From NCBI GenBank assembly GCA_946404405.1, contig CAMJDL010000006.1:1-64000 (forward strand): a stretch of DNA of 64,000 nt, in the 5' to 3' direction. The stretch comes from an uncultured Prevotella sp. Its GTDB lineage: Bacteria > Bacteroidota > Bacteroidia > Bacteroidales > Bacteroidaceae. Positions within the stretch are counted from its first letter, which is position 1, and every line of letters begins with the position of its first letter. Positions 33,913 through 43,740 of this stretch are shown here, piece by piece. Position numbers and translations under genes: made by a program. The notes under the pieces are model-generated. The model saw only the letters and a list, made by a program, of their open reading frames with translations. It searched no databases and was not told the DNA's origin.

Positions 33913-36342
33913 ATGAAACTGAAACTATTCTTTGTAGCATTATTGCTTAGCCAGATGACAATGGCACAAATCCGTCGTGAGATTAATCTTAAGTCGTGGG
34001 AGTTCTCTCGCGACCAGCAATCGTGGACGAAAGTCGATATCCCTCACGACTGGGCTATTGCCGGGCCGTTCGATAAGAAATGGGATTTACAGAAAGTGGC
34101 CATCACTCAAAACGGTGAGACGGAAGCCACAGAAAAGAGTGGGCGTAGTGGCGCACTGCCTTGGATTGGCAAAGGCTGGTATAAGACAAGTGTTGATGTG
34201 CCATCGGGCTATGAAACGGCAGAACTGTTGTTCGACGGTGCTATGGCCGATCCTTATGTGACTATCAACGGACAAGAGGCTGGGCATTGGGCATATGGTT
34301 ATAATGCCTTCCGCATAGACGCTACCCCTTATCTGAAAGCAGGAAAGCTAGACATCAGCGTGCATCTGCAGAACGTGGAGGAGAGCTCGCGCTGGTATCC
34401 TGGCGCAGGATTATATCGTCCTGTCACATTGATATTGAAGCAAAAGGCGCATTTTGACGATTGGAGTCTGTTTGCCCGTACGATAAGTATCGAAAAGGAT
34501 AAAACCATCGTCGAGGTGGAGGGTAGGACGGTGAACGCTCGTGGCATGCACGTATTCTTGCAGCTTGCGGGCCCCGATGGACGAAAGGCAAACAACGAGG
34601 TGCGTATTGAGCACGATGGAAAGTTCTATGCAAAGTTCGTGTTAAGGAATCCGCAGCTATGGACGCCAGAAACGCCCAATCTTTATACGCTGAATGTTTC
34701 GCTGGGCGATATGAAGAACATGCGAAAGATGGACAGCAAGACGATGAAGATAGGTGTCCGTACCGTTCGCATAGATCGTGAGCATGGTTTCCAGTTGAAT
34801 GGTAAGACACTGAAACTGAAGGGCGTTTGTCTGCACCACGACCTGGGCCCGTTGGGTGCTGCTATCAACAAGACGGCGCTGATTCGCCAGATTAAGATGT
34901 TGAAGCAGATGGGATGCAATGCTATCCGTACAGCCCATAATATGCCTTCTACGTGGCAGATGGATATCTGTGACTCGCTGGGTATGATGGTGATGGCTGA
35001 GTCGTTCGATATGTGGCTTTATCCGAAATGTAAGAACGGTTATGCACGTGACTTCCGTGAGTGGGCTGAGCGCGACATCACCAACCTGGTGCTGAACCAC
35101 AGAAATCATCCCTCGATAGTGATGTGGTCGATAGGCAACGAGATTCCTGAGCAGGGTTCTGAGGAGGGACGACAGATTAGCATTCAGCTGCAGGGACTCT
35201 GTCACAGCCTTGACCCCACACGTCCCGTCACGCAGGGTATGGATCATGCAGAAAGGTCTATTGCTGGCGGATTTGCACAAGCGATGGATGTGCCGGGCTT
35301 TAACTATCGTGTTCACAAGTATGCCAACAATATCAAGCAGTTGCCACAAGGCTTCCTCCTTGGTTCCGAAACAGCATCGACGGTAAGCAGTCGTGGTGTT
35401 TACAAGTTCCCAGTAGAAGTGACGGACAATTCGCAATATGCTTCGTGGTCGCCCAAATACGATCCCAATGCCATCAAGAATGCCGATGGACAATGCTCGA
35501 GCTATGATACAGAATACTGTTCGTGGAGTAATCTGCCTGATGACGACTGGGTATGGCAGGATGACTACAAGTGGGTGATTGGCGAATTTGTATGGACTGG
35601 TTACGACTATTTGGGTGAGCCTACGCCTTACGACGAATACTGGCCTGCACGTAGCTCATATTTTGGAATCTGCGATTTGGCAGGACTGCCTAAAGACCGC
35701 TATTACCTCTATAAGAGTAAGTGGAACAAAGAAGAACATACCGTCCACCTGTTGCCTCATTGGACATGGCCTGACCGCAAGGGTAAGGTAACGCCCGTGT
35801 ATTGCTATACGGATGGGGTAGAGGCAGAACTCTTTGTCAATGGCAAGTCACAAGGACGAATCCGTAAGAATCCTAAAGAACGTCTGGACCGCTATCGCCT
35901 GCGTTGGAATGATGTTAAGTATGAGCCCGGAGAAATCAAGGTTGTTGCCTATGACGAAAAGGGCAATCAGATTGGCGAGGCTATTCGTCAGACAGCAGGC
36001 AAAGCCGTACAACTGGTGGCTCAGGCAGAAACTGAGACACACAAGGCTGATGGCGAAGATATGATTTATGTCCGTATCAGCGTAAAAGATAAAAAGGGTG
36101 TACCAGTTCCCACATGCCAGGATGCTTTGACGTTCAGCGTTAATGGAGAAGCCAAATTTGAAGCAGCATGTAATGGTGATGCTACCTCATTGGAGTCTTT
36201 CCGACAGCCTAAGATGAAGTTGTTCAATGGTGAACTGATAGTGATTCTGCGTCCTACCATGAAGGCAGGAAAGGTGACGCTGACAGTCAAGGACCAGCGT
36301 GGAAAACTGAAACCTGCGATCTTAAATCTTGAAACAAAATGA
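33913..36342 (+). CDS. glycoside hydrolase family 2 beta-galactosidase
   Basis: An 809-aa exported GH2 enzyme (signal MKLKLFFVALLLSQMTMAQ). Order: jelly-roll sugar-binding domain (WYKTSVDVP ... WYPGAGLYRPVTL), immunoglobulin-like domain, TIM barrel with acid/base Glu410 in WSIGNEIPEQG and the nucleophile region WVIGEFVWTGYDYLGEP near Glu558, and C-terminal beta domains. ATG 33913 lies just after the promoter. With the GH53 endo-galactanase that overlaps its end by ATGA, it should cleave beta-galactosides from galactan side chains. Other GH2 activities are possible. Confidence 0.87.
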   Translation: MKLKLFFVALLLSQMTMAQIRREINLKSWEFSRDQQSWTKVDIPHDWAIAGPFDKKWDLQKVAITQNGETEATEKSGRSGALPWIGKGWYKTSVDVPSGYETAELLFDGAMADPYVTINGQEAGHWAYGYNAFRIDATPYLKAGKLDISVHLQNVEESSRWYPGAGLYRPVTLILKQKAHFDDWSLFARTISIEKDKTIVEVEGRTVNARGMHVFLQLAGPDGRKANNEVRIEHDGKFYAKFVLRNPQLWTPETPNLYTLNVSLGDMKNMRKMDSKTMKIGVRTVRIDREHGFQLNGKTLKLKGVCLHHDLGPLGAAINKTALIRQIKMLKQMGCNAIRTAHNMPSTWQMDICDSLGMMVMAESFDMWLYPKCKNGYARDFREWAERDITNLVLNHRNHPSIVMWSIGNEIPEQGSEEGRQISIQLQGLCHSLDPTRPVTQGMDHAERSIAGGFAQAMDVPGFNYRVHKYANNIKQLPQGFLLGSETASTVSSRGVYKFPVEVTDNSQYASWSPKYDPNAIKNADGQCSSYDTEYCSWSNLPDDDWVWQDDYKWVIGEFVWTGYDYLGEPTPYDEYWPARSSYFGICDLAGLPKDRYYLYKSKWNKEEHTVHLLPHWTWPDRKGKVTPVYCYTDGVEAELFVNGKSQGRIRKNPKERLDRYRLRWNDVKYEPGEIKVVAYDEKGNQIGEAIRQTAGKAVQLVAQAETETHKADGEDMIYVRISVKDKKGVPVPTCQDALTFSVNGEAKFEAACNGDATSLESFRQPKMKLFNGELIVILRPTMKAGKVTLTVKDQRGKLKPAILNLETK

Positions 36343-37358
36343 AGCGAGTCATAAATATTCTGTTCCTTGCGTGTATCTCGTTGACTGTCAATGCTCAGCA
36401 GTTTTGGTTGGGTGCCGACATCAGTGGTACAACGGATTTGGAAGCTCGTGGCGTACAGTTGCGCAATAGCAAAGGCGAACCTCGTGAATGTACGGCTCTG
36501 ATGCGTGAGTTAGGACTAAATGCCGTTCGTCTGCGTGTATGGGTGAATCCCAAAGACGGATTATGTAACAAGGATGATGTTGTCAAGATGGCTAAGCGTG
36601 CCAAAGACTGGGGCATGGCGGTGATGATAGATTTCCACTATAGTGATTGGTGGGCCGATCCTGGTCAGCAGAATATTCCTGAAGCGTGGAAGGAGATGAA
36701 CTACGAACGGATGAAGCAGGCGTTGGCTGACCATACCCGTGATGTGTTGCAAGCCATCAAAGAGGCTGGGGTAGACGTGCGATGGGTACAGGTTGGCAAT
36801 GAGACTACCAACGGATTCTTATGGCCTATGGGGCGTGCTCAGGATAATATGCGCCAATATGCTGGACTGACGGATGCTGGCTATATGGCTGTTAAACAGG
36901 TATTTCCAAAGGCTGAAGTTATTGTCCATCTGGATGGCGCATACGATCCGAAACGATATGATTTTATCTTCGATGGATTGAAGAAATATGGTGCCCGTTA
37001 TGACATGATTGGACTGAGTGTCTATCCTTATTGGGACATGCGTGGAAAACATACGGCATCGTGGCATGAAACAGTTGAGAAAGCTACGGAAAACATCAAT
37101 CGCCTTTGGACTAAATATCACAAACCTATGCTGGTAGTGGAGACTGGTGTCGAAGCAGCAAAGCCCGTAGAGGGTAAGGAAATCCTGTCGTCAATTATTG
37201 ACATGGCCCGCAACCATTGTGGGGGACATTGTCAAGGCGTATTCTATTGGGCACCAGAGACTGACCGTTTCTATAAGTTAGGTGCATTCCAAAACAATCG
37301 TCCAACCATCATCATGGACGCCTTCACGGAGGCTGCCCGTACCATTGATATTGAATAA
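36339..37358 (+). CDS. arabinogalactan endo-beta-1,4-galactanase (GH53)
   Basis: A 339-aa exported enzyme (signal MKRVINILFLACISLTVNAQ) that cuts beta-1,4-galactan inside the chain. The GH53 fold is shown by the N-terminal WLGADISG, LRVWVNP, DFHYSDWWADPGQQ, acid/base Glu155 in QVGNETTNGFLWP, and nucleophile Glu268 in LVVETGVE. The ATG overlaps the GH2 stop. The released oligosaccharides and galactose would feed the galM-galK genes elsewhere in the window. No SusC/SusD pair is next to it. Confidence 0.92.
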   Translation: MKRVINILFLACISLTVNAQQFWLGADISGTTDLEARGVQLRNSKGEPRECTALMRELGLNAVRLRVWVNPKDGLCNKDDVVKMAKRAKDWGMAVMIDFHYSDWWADPGQQNIPEAWKEMNYERMKQALADHTRDVLQAIKEAGVDVRWVQVGNETTNGFLWPMGRAQDNMRQYAGLTDAGYMAVKQVFPKAEVIVHLDGAYDPKRYDFIFDGLKKYGARYDMIGLSVYPYWDMRGKHTASWHETVEKATENINRLWTKYHKPMLVVETGVEAAKPVEGKEILSSIIDMARNHCGGHCQGVFYWAPETDRFYKLGAFQNNRPTIIMDAFTEAARTIDIE

Positions 37359-37394
37359 AATTTGCATACATAGTGAAAGAAAATTCTGCGAATG

Positions 37395-37426
37395 TTTGGA
37401 ATTGTCATATAATGTTCGTATCTTTG
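37395..37426 (+). promoter_or_regulatory. Bacteroidota promoter (CapD-like gene)
   Basis: TTTG 37395-37398, 20-base spacer, TATCTTTG 37419-37426, 28 bases before the start. Confidence 0.8.
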
Positions 37427-37454
37427 CAGCGGTTTAGAAGAAAAATTCGGAGAG

Positions 37455-39506
37455 ATGAAGAATCCGTTTGACAAGATATTAAATTGGTATTTTACCAAAA
37501 ACTCACTGCCATATTGGTGTATTTTCCTGATAGACTGCGCTATTGTTATGTTTTCTTGTGCGCTGGTTTATTGGATATTCAATAATTTGGTTTCGTTGGT
37601 GGATAACGCTCTACCCGTGTTCCTGACATCATTGGTGTTTACTATTGTCAGCGTTATTGGTTTCCGTATCTTCCATACTTATAGTGGTTTCATGCGCTAT
37701 GCGTCGTTTGTAGACTTGATGCGTGTGACCTATGGTAACCTGATAAATCTTGTGTTGGCTTTGATTGCCGATCTGTTGTTGCAGACATTACCAATTAAGT
37801 TTTTTGCATATTTCAATACCACCAGCATATTCCTCATTTTCATTTTTGCAACCCTGCTGATGTGGGCGTTACGTGTATTCGTGAAGACGCTATACGATGT
37901 GGCTTTCTCTAATTCACGTGCCATGCGTGTAATGGTCTATGGTGCTATGACAGGTGGTGTAGGTTTGGCGAAGATGATTCAGAACCAACGTCCACGCCGT
38001 TATGTTGTCAAGGGTTTCATCACACATTATCAGAAAGCCCGCCATTCACAGATATTGGGTGAAACGGTCTATACTACGGATGATGATTTGGCTACCATCA
38101 TAAAAGAAAACGATATTGAAGGAGTCATCGTATCACCATATCGTGTTCAAGAGTTCCGTAATAATCAGGCCATTCAGGATTTGATTATCGGTGCTGGGGC
38201 CAAAATCATGATGGCGCAAGGTGCCAAGGAGTTCATTTCCGGCGAAATGGAAATGACCCAAGAGGACTTTGGACAGCTGCAACTGCGCGAGGTCAGCGTC
38301 GAGGAATTATTACCACGTGATGAGATTCGTGTTGACCTGAAGAGCGTTGAAGAGTTGTTGAAGGGACAGCGTGTGCTGATTACGGGTTCGGCAGGTTCTA
38401 TTGGTAGTGAGATTGTTCGTCAGGTGGCAAGTTTTCATCCTGCTGCTTTGATGCTAATTGACCAGGCAGAAACACCACAGCATGATATCCGTCTGATGAT
38501 GTCGAAAGAATTCCCGAATATCAAGGCAGAGACGGTTGTAACGAGTATTACTCATCAGTTGCGTATGGATGATATATTCCATACGTTCCGTCCTGACTAT
38601 GTATTTCATGCCGCTGCATACAAACACGTACCGATGATGGAGGACAACCCTTCAGAGGCTGTCATCAACAACATCTTGGGTACCAAGGTGATTGCCGACC
38701 TCAGCGTGAAGTATGGCGTGAAGAAGTTTGTGATGGTGTCTACTGACAAGGCTGTGAATCCTACTAATGTAATGGGCTGTTCGAAGCGCATCTGCGAAAT
38801 CTATGTGCAGAGTCTTGATCAGGCCATCAAGGATAAGCGTGTTACCAGTCATATCCAGAGCCTTGGCAATGAGGAGAGTTTCATTACTGCCTCTCAGATG
38901 GGTGGCCCAATGGTACGTACACAGTTTGTGACTACTCGCTTTGGTAATGTGTTGGGCTCTAACGGTTCTGTTATCCCATTGTTCCGCGAACAGATAAAGA
39001 ACGGTGGCCCCGTTACGGTTACAGATGAACGAATTGTACGTTTCTTTATGCTCATACCTGAAGCATGTAAGCTGGTGCTTGAGGCAGGTACTAAGGGTAA
39101 TGGTGGCGAAATCTTCGTATTTGACATGGGACAGCCCGTTAAGATTGCAGACTTGGCTAAGCGTATGATCAAGCTCTCAGGAGCTAAGAATGTGGAGATA
39201 AAGTTCACTGGTCTGCGTCCAGGTGAAAAACTCTATGAAGAAGTGCTTAACGAATTGGAGGGTACCAAGCCAACTTTCCATGAAAAGATACGTATTGCAG
39301 AAGTTCGTGAGTATGATTATGATGAAGTCTGCAGGGATATCAATAATCTGGTAGAGATAGCCAAACGCTATGACGATATGAAGACTGTTCAGAAGATGAA
39401 AGAGATTGTTCCGGAATACAAGAGTAACAACTCTGTCTATGAACAGTTGGATAAGAAAGAGGAAACCAGCTCTCAAAAAAGCAAGTTAGTATCACTCAAT
39501 AAGTAA
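37455..39506 (+). CDS. membrane-bound nucleotide-sugar epimerase/dehydratase (CapD/WbpM type)
   Basis: A 683-aa polysaccharide-biosynthesis protein. It has four N-terminal membrane segments (residues about 20-140), a CoA-binding-like Rossmann domain (about 155-240) and a catalytic SDR domain with NAD motif TGSAGSIGSE near 310-319, STDKAVNPTNVMGCSK, and a C-terminal LRPGEKLYEE. This family converts UDP-HexNAc (4,6-dehydratase or epimerase) for capsule, LPS or glycan precursors. It stands alone between a promoter and a terminator, with no glycosyltransferase nearby. Confidence 0.88.
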   Translation: MKNPFDKILNWYFTKNSLPYWCIFLIDCAIVMFSCALVYWIFNNLVSLVDNALPVFLTSLVFTIVSVIGFRIFHTYSGFMRYASFVDLMRVTYGNLINLVLALIADLLLQTLPIKFFAYFNTTSIFLIFIFATLLMWALRVFVKTLYDVAFSNSRAMRVMVYGAMTGGVGLAKMIQNQRPRRYVVKGFITHYQKARHSQILGETVYTTDDDLATIIKENDIEGVIVSPYRVQEFRNNQAIQDLIIGAGAKIMMAQGAKEFISGEMEMTQEDFGQLQLREVSVEELLPRDEIRVDLKSVEELLKGQRVLITGSAGSIGSEIVRQVASFHPAALMLIDQAETPQHDIRLMMSKEFPNIKAETVVTSITHQLRMDDIFHTFRPDYVFHAAAYKHVPMMEDNPSEAVINNILGTKVIADLSVKYGVKKFVMVSTDKAVNPTNVMGCSKRICEIYVQSLDQAIKDKRVTSHIQSLGNEESFITASQMGGPMVRTQFVTTRFGNVLGSNGSVIPLFREQIKNGGPVTVTDERIVRFFMLIPEACKLVLEAGTKGNGGEIFVFDMGQPVKIADLAKRMIKLSGAKNVEIKFTGLRPGEKLYEEVLNELEGTKPTFHEKIRIAEVREYDYDEVCRDINNLVEIAKRYDDMKTVQKMKEIVPEYKSNNSVYEQLDKKEETSSQKSKLVSLNK

Positions 39507-39533
39507 GCGGAAATAAAGAATTTCCGCTTTTTT
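39505..39533 (+). terminator. intrinsic terminator of the CapD-like gene
   Basis: A 9-bp stem AAGCGGAAA / TTTCCGCTT (39505-39513, 39521-39529), 7-base loop, T-run. The last two bases of the stop codon are in the stem. Confidence 0.85.
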
Positions 39534-39557
39534 GTTGGCTATTAGACGGAAAATGTT

Positions 39558-39565
39558 TAATTTTG
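39558..39565 (+). promoter_or_regulatory. Bacteroidota -7 box (ilv operon)
   Basis: TAATTTTG, 33 bases before ilvD; a TTTG at 39531-39534 is 23 bases upstream, slightly long. Confidence 0.6.
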
Positions 39566-39598
39566 CAAGCTAAATTAGACATTTACTGAAAGACGGTT

Positions 39599-41401
39599 AT
39601 GAAACATCAACTTAGAAGCAGTGTCTGTACAGAAGGCAGACGTATGGCTGGTGCAAGAGCACTTTGGGTAGCCACAGGTATGAAACATGAGCAATTTGGC
39701 AAGCCTATTATTGCCATTGTCAACTCGTTTACACAGTTTGTTCCTGGTCATACGCATCTACATGAGATTGGTCAGATTGTTCGTGAAGAGATTGAGAAAA
39801 TGGGCTGCTATGCCGCAGAATTCAATACTATTGCTATTGACGACGGCATTGCTATGGGCCATGATGGTATGCTATATTCATTGCCCTCACGTGACATCAT
39901 TGCCGACTCTGTGGAATATATGGTGAATGCCCACAAGGCCGATGCCATGATTTGTATCTCTAACTGCGATAAGGTAACACCAGGTATGTTGATGGCTTCG
40001 ATGCGTCTGAATATTCCTACAGTATTCTGCTCTGGCGGTCCTATGGAAGCTGGACGCTGGCGTGGTGAGAATGCCGACCTGATTACTGCAATGGTAAAAG
40101 GAGCCGATCCTGAGGTCTCTGATGAGGAGATGAAGGAAATTGAGCAATGTGCTTGTCCTGGTTGCGGCTCATGCTCAGGCATGTTTACTGCCAACTCCAT
40201 GAACTCGCTGACCGAGGCAATTGGTTTGTCGTTGCCTGGTAATGGTACTATCCTGGCTACGCATACCAATCGTGTAGAATTATTCAAGGCTGCTGCCCGT
40301 CAGGTCGTGAAAAACGCCTTTGCTTATTATGAGGATGGCGACGAGAGCGTGCTGCCTCGCAACATTGCAACCCGCAAGGCTTTCATGAACGCTATGGCAT
40401 TGGATATCGCTATGGGTGGCTCAACGAATACGGTGCTCCACTTGTTGGCTGTGGCTCAGGAAGCTGGTGCCGACTTCACGATGAAGGATATCGATGAACT
40501 GTCACGCCGTGTACCTTGTCTCTGTAAACTGGCTCCTAATACTCAGAAATACTCAGTTCAAGAGTGTGGCCGTGCCGGTGGCATCTTAGGCATTCTGAAC
40601 GAACTGAATAAAGGTGGGTTGGTTGATGGCTCTGCTCCACGTGTGGATGGCATGACACTTGGTGATGCCCTGAAGAAATACAGTATTGTAGATGGTACGG
40701 TGGATGCCGAGGCCAATCGAATCTATCAGACCGCTCCTGGCAACCGTTTTTCAACGAAGATGGGTTCACAGTCGGAAGAGTGGGGTACACTTGATACCGA
40801 CCGTGCTTATGGTTGTATCCGCGACTTGGAGCATGCCTACACCAAGGATGGCGGACTGGCAGTACTCTTCGGCAATATTGCTCAGGACGGTTGCGTGGTA
40901 AAGACTGCCGGCGTTGATGAAGCTCTTTGGCACTTTGAAGGTCCTGCTGTGGTCTTCGACTCTCAGGAAGACGCCTGCGAGGGTATTCTTGGTGGCAAAG
41001 TCAAGAAAGGCGACTGTGTGGTTATTACCCACGAGGGACCGAAGGGTGGTCCTGGTATGCAGGAAATGCTCTATCCCACAAGCTACATCAAGTCGATGCA
41101 CATGGGTAAGGAGTGCGCCCTGATTACCGATGGTCGTTTCTCTGGTGGTACGTCAGGTCTTTCTATCGGCCATATTTCGCCCGAGGCAGCAGCCGGTGGT
41201 AACATCGGTAAGATTAAGGATGGCGACATCATCGAGATTGACATCCCTAGCCGTTCTATCAATGTGAAACTTACGGATGCAGAACTTGAAGCACGCCCAC
41301 AGCAACCTTTAAAGCGTAATCGCGTAGTAACCAAAGCTTTGCGTGCTTACGCTCAAAGTGTATCTTCAGCAGACAAGGGCGGTGTGAGAATTATTGATTA
41401 A
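39599..41401 (+). CDS. ilvD: dihydroxy-acid dehydratase (IlvD)
   Basis: Third enzyme of valine and isoleucine synthesis, dehydrating 2,3-dihydroxy-3-methyl acids to 2-oxo acids. The 600-aa protein has the Fe-S and Mg ligands: [13 protein letters not shown] near residue 120, [20 protein letters not shown] near 185-204, and the C-terminal [20 protein letters not shown]. It heads an ilvD-ilvB-ilvN-thioesterase operon with its own promoter. No attenuator hairpin or leader peptide is evident in the short leader. Confidence 0.96.
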   Translation: MKHQLRSSVCTEGRRMAGARALWVATGMKHEQFGKPIIAIVNSFTQFVPGHTHLHEIGQIVREEIEKMGCYAAEFNTIAIDDGIAMGHDGMLYSLPSRDIIADSVEYMVNAHKADAMICISNCDKVTPGMLMASMRLNIPTVFCSGGPMEAGRWRGENADLITAMVKGADPEVSDEEMKEIEQCACPGCGSCSGMFTANSMNSLTEAIGLSLPGNGTILATHTNRVELFKAAARQVVKNAFAYYEDGDESVLPRNIATRKAFMNAMALDIAMGGSTNTVLHLLAVAQEAGADFTMKDIDELSRRVPCLCKLAPNTQKYSVQECGRAGGILGILNELNKGGLVDGSAPRVDGMTLGDALKKYSIVDGTVDAEANRIYQTAPGNRFSTKMGSQSEEWGTLDTDRAYGCIRDLEHAYTKDGGLAVLFGNIAQDGCVVKTAGVDEALWHFEGPAVVFDSQEDACEGILGGKVKKGDCVVITHEGPKGGPGMQEMLYPTSYIKSMHMGKECALITDGRFSGGTSGLSIGHISPEAAAGGNIGKIKDGDIIEIDIPSRSINVKLTDAELEARPQQPLKRNRVVTKALRAYAQSVSSADKGGVRIID

Positions 41402-41434
41402 TGGATAATTGATAATGAATAATTGACAATTAAT
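41400..41434 (+). repeat. heptamer array between ilvD and ilvB
   Basis: Five units AATGGAT, AATTGAT, AATGAAT, AATTGAC, AATTAAT, starting at the second base of the ilvD stop and ending 5 bases before the ilvB ATG. Confidence 0.8.
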
Positions 41435-41438
41435 ATTC

Positions 41439-43145
41439 ATGTTAAGAGATAGAATTACAGGATCTAAAGCGCTGATGAGGGCGCTACAAGCCGAGGGCGT
41501 TAAGACCATATTTGGTTACCCTGGCGGCAGCATTATGCCCGTTTACGATGCGCTTTATGACTATACACGAGGTGAGAAAAAGGTTTTTGACCACATCCTT
41601 GTCCGCCATGAACAGGGAGCCACTCATGCTGCCGAGGGTTATGCCCGCGTCAGTGGTGAGGTAGGCGTTGCACTGGTGACCAGTGGTCCTGGCGTTACAA
41701 ACACCTTGACGGGTATTGCTGACGCCATGCTTGACTCGACGCCTATCGTCGTCATTGCTGGTCAGGTGCCCATCGGTGCGTTAGGTACCGATGCTTTCCA
41801 AGAGGTTGACCTCGTGGGTGTGTCACAACCTATTTCCAAGTGGAGCTACCAGATACGCCGTGCCGAGGACGTTGCGTGGGCTGTCAGCCGTGCGTTCTAC
41901 ATTGCCCGTAGTGGTCGTCCTGGTCCTGTGGTTCTGGACTTTGCAAAGAATGCACAGGTGGAGGAAATTGACTGGGAGCCCAAGAAGGTGGACTTCATCC
42001 GCTCTTATGTGCCTTATCCTAAGCTGAACGAAGATACAGTACGTCAAGCTGCAGAGCTTATCAATAATGCCAAGAAGCCCCTTGCTTTGGTAGGACAAGG
42101 CGTAGAACTGGGCAACGCACAGGAAGAGTTGAAGGCTTTCCTTGAGAAGGCCGATATCCCTGCTGGTCGTACTATGTTAGGTCTCTCGGCCCTGCCTTCC
42201 GATCATCCGCTGAACGTCGGTATGCTGGGTATGCACGGCAACTACGCCGTCAACCTAAAGGAACAGGAATGCGACGTGCTGATTGCTATCGGCATGCGTT
42301 TCTCCGACCGTGTTACTGGTAATACCAAGACCTATGCCAAGCAGGCTAAGATTATACATCTTGATATTGATCGCAGCGAGATTGACAAGAATGTGAAGAC
42401 CGATGTGGCTGTGGTGGCTGACTGTAAGGAATCGCTACCTGCCATTACCGCTCTGCTCAACAAGAATAACCATCTGGAGTGGCGCGATTCATTTAAGGAA
42501 CTGGATCAGAAAGAACGCACCAAGGTGATTGAACCTGCTATCCATCCTGCTGACGGTCCGCTGCTGATGGGTGAAATTGTCAATGCTGTTGCTGAGCAGG
42601 CGCCCGAGGGTTCGGTACTCGTTACTGATGTTGGTCAGAATCAGCTCTTTGCCACCCGCTACTTCAAATACACGCAGAAGCGCAGCATCTGTACCAGCGG
42701 TGGTTTGGGAACGATGGGGTATGGCATGCCTGCTGCTATCGGTGCTACGTTTGCTACCGACCGTACCGTCTGCTGTTTCATGGGCGACGGCGGTTTCCAA
42801 ATGAATATCCAGGAGCTGGGAACCATTATGGAACAGCAGTCTCCTGTGAAGATGATTCTGATGAACAATCACTATCTGGGCAATGTGCGCCAGTGGCAGG
42901 ACATGTTCTGGATGCGTCGCAAGTCGTTTACCAAAATGCTGAACCCCTGCTACGAGTCAATTGCTCAGGGTTATGGCATTCCTTATCAGGCTGTGACCGA
43001 TCGCAAGGACTTGGCTGCTGCTGTCCAGAAGATGCTGGCTACCAAGGGCCCGTATATTCTGGAATGTGCCATCAAGGAAGACGACAATGTGCTGCCTATG
43101 ACTCCGCCGGGCATGAATGTCAATGAAATGATGCTGGAGATATAA
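41439..43145 (+). CDS. ilvB: acetolactate synthase, large subunit
   Basis: Condenses two pyruvates (or pyruvate and 2-oxobutyrate) using TPP and FAD. The 568-aa protein shows the N-terminal activating-Glu region (RHEQGATHAAEGYAR), the FAD-binding middle domain, and the C-terminal TPP/Mg motif (GDGGFQMNIQELGTI followed by NNHYLGNVRQWQ). It is joined to ilvD and ilvN by spacers made of 7-bp repeats. Confidence 0.96.
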   Translation: MLRDRITGSKALMRALQAEGVKTIFGYPGGSIMPVYDALYDYTRGEKKVFDHILVRHEQGATHAAEGYARVSGEVGVALVTSGPGVTNTLTGIADAMLDSTPIVVIAGQVPIGALGTDAFQEVDLVGVSQPISKWSYQIRRAEDVAWAVSRAFYIARSGRPGPVVLDFAKNAQVEEIDWEPKKVDFIRSYVPYPKLNEDTVRQAAELINNAKKPLALVGQGVELGNAQEELKAFLEKADIPAGRTMLGLSALPSDHPLNVGMLGMHGNYAVNLKEQECDVLIAIGMRFSDRVTGNTKTYAKQAKIIHLDIDRSEIDKNVKTDVAVVADCKESLPAITALLNKNNHLEWRDSFKELDQKERTKVIEPAIHPADGPLLMGEIVNAVAEQAPEGSVLVTDVGQNQLFATRYFKYTQKRSICTSGGLGTMGYGMPAAIGATFATDRTVCCFMGDGGFQMNIQELGTIMEQQSPVKMILMNNHYLGNVRQWQDMFWMRRKSFTKMLNPCYESIAQGYGIPYQAVTDRKDLAAAVQKMLATKGPYILECAIKEDDNVLPMTPPGMNVNEMMLEI

Positions 43146-43147
43146 CT

Positions 43148-43189
43148 AATTGACAATTGATAATTGATAATTGACAATTAATAATTGAT
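43148..43189 (+). repeat. heptamer array between ilvB and ilvN
   Basis: Six consecutive units AATTGAC, AATTGAT, AATTGAT, AATTGAC, AATTAAT, AATTGAT fill the whole gap. It is the cleanest array in the window. Confidence 0.9.
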
Positions 43190-43194
43190 AATTC

Positions 43195-43740
43195 ATGGAA
43201 GAAAAAAAGAAACTATATACCCTGTTGGTCTATTCAGAGAATGTGGCTGGTATTCTGAATCAGATTACCGCTGTGTTCACGCGTCGTCAGGTCAATATCG
43301 AGAGTCTGAATGTGTCGGCCTCGTCTATTGAGGGCGTCCATAAGTACACCATTACCGCATGGAGCGATGAAGACCAGATAGTCAAGATCACGCGTCAGAT
43401 AGAGAAGAAGATTGATGTCGTGAAGGCTAACTACTTTACTGACGACCAATTGTTTATCCGCGAGTCTGGCCTCTATAAACTTTCGACGGAGAAGGTGCTG
43501 CAGAACCCTGAGATTTCGCGTACTATCCGTCGCAACGATGCTAGTATTATGGAGGTCAATCCTACATATACCGTCGTTATGAAGAACGGCAAGACCGAAG
43601 ATATCCTGAATTTGTTCTATGCGTTGAATGCGTTCGATTGCGTATTCCAGTATACACGTTCAGGTCGAATAGCCGTAACGCGTGCCAAGCAGGAGCAAGT
43701 CAGTGAATTCCTTGAAGAACGTGAACAGCAAAATGGATAA
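43195..43740 (+). CDS. ilvN: acetolactate synthase, regulatory small subunit
   Basis: A 181-aa regulatory subunit with an N-terminal ACT domain (LYTLLVYSENVAGILNQITA, VNIESLNVSAS) that binds branched-chain amino acids for feedback, and the usual C-terminal domain. It has a slightly long tail (SEFLEEREQQNG). The last 8 bases overlap the thioesterase start. Confidence 0.93.
   Translation: MEEKKKLYTLLVYSENVAGILNQITAVFTRRQVNIESLNVSASSIEGVHKYTITAWSDEDQIVKITRQIEKKIDVVKANYFTDDQLFIRESGLYKLSTEKVLQNPEISRTIRRNDASIMEVNPTYTVVMKNGKTEDILNLFYALNAFDCVFQYTRSGRIAVTRAKQEQVSEFLEEREQQNG

Noticed and set aside
33913..37358. Full polysaccharide utilisation locus around the GH2-GH53 pair
   Set aside because: No SusC, SusD or hybrid two-component gene is adjacent; only the two enzymes can be supported.
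43148..43189. Short regular repeats considered as a CRISPR array
   Set aside because: Units are 7 bp with no spacers, and no cas gene is in the window.
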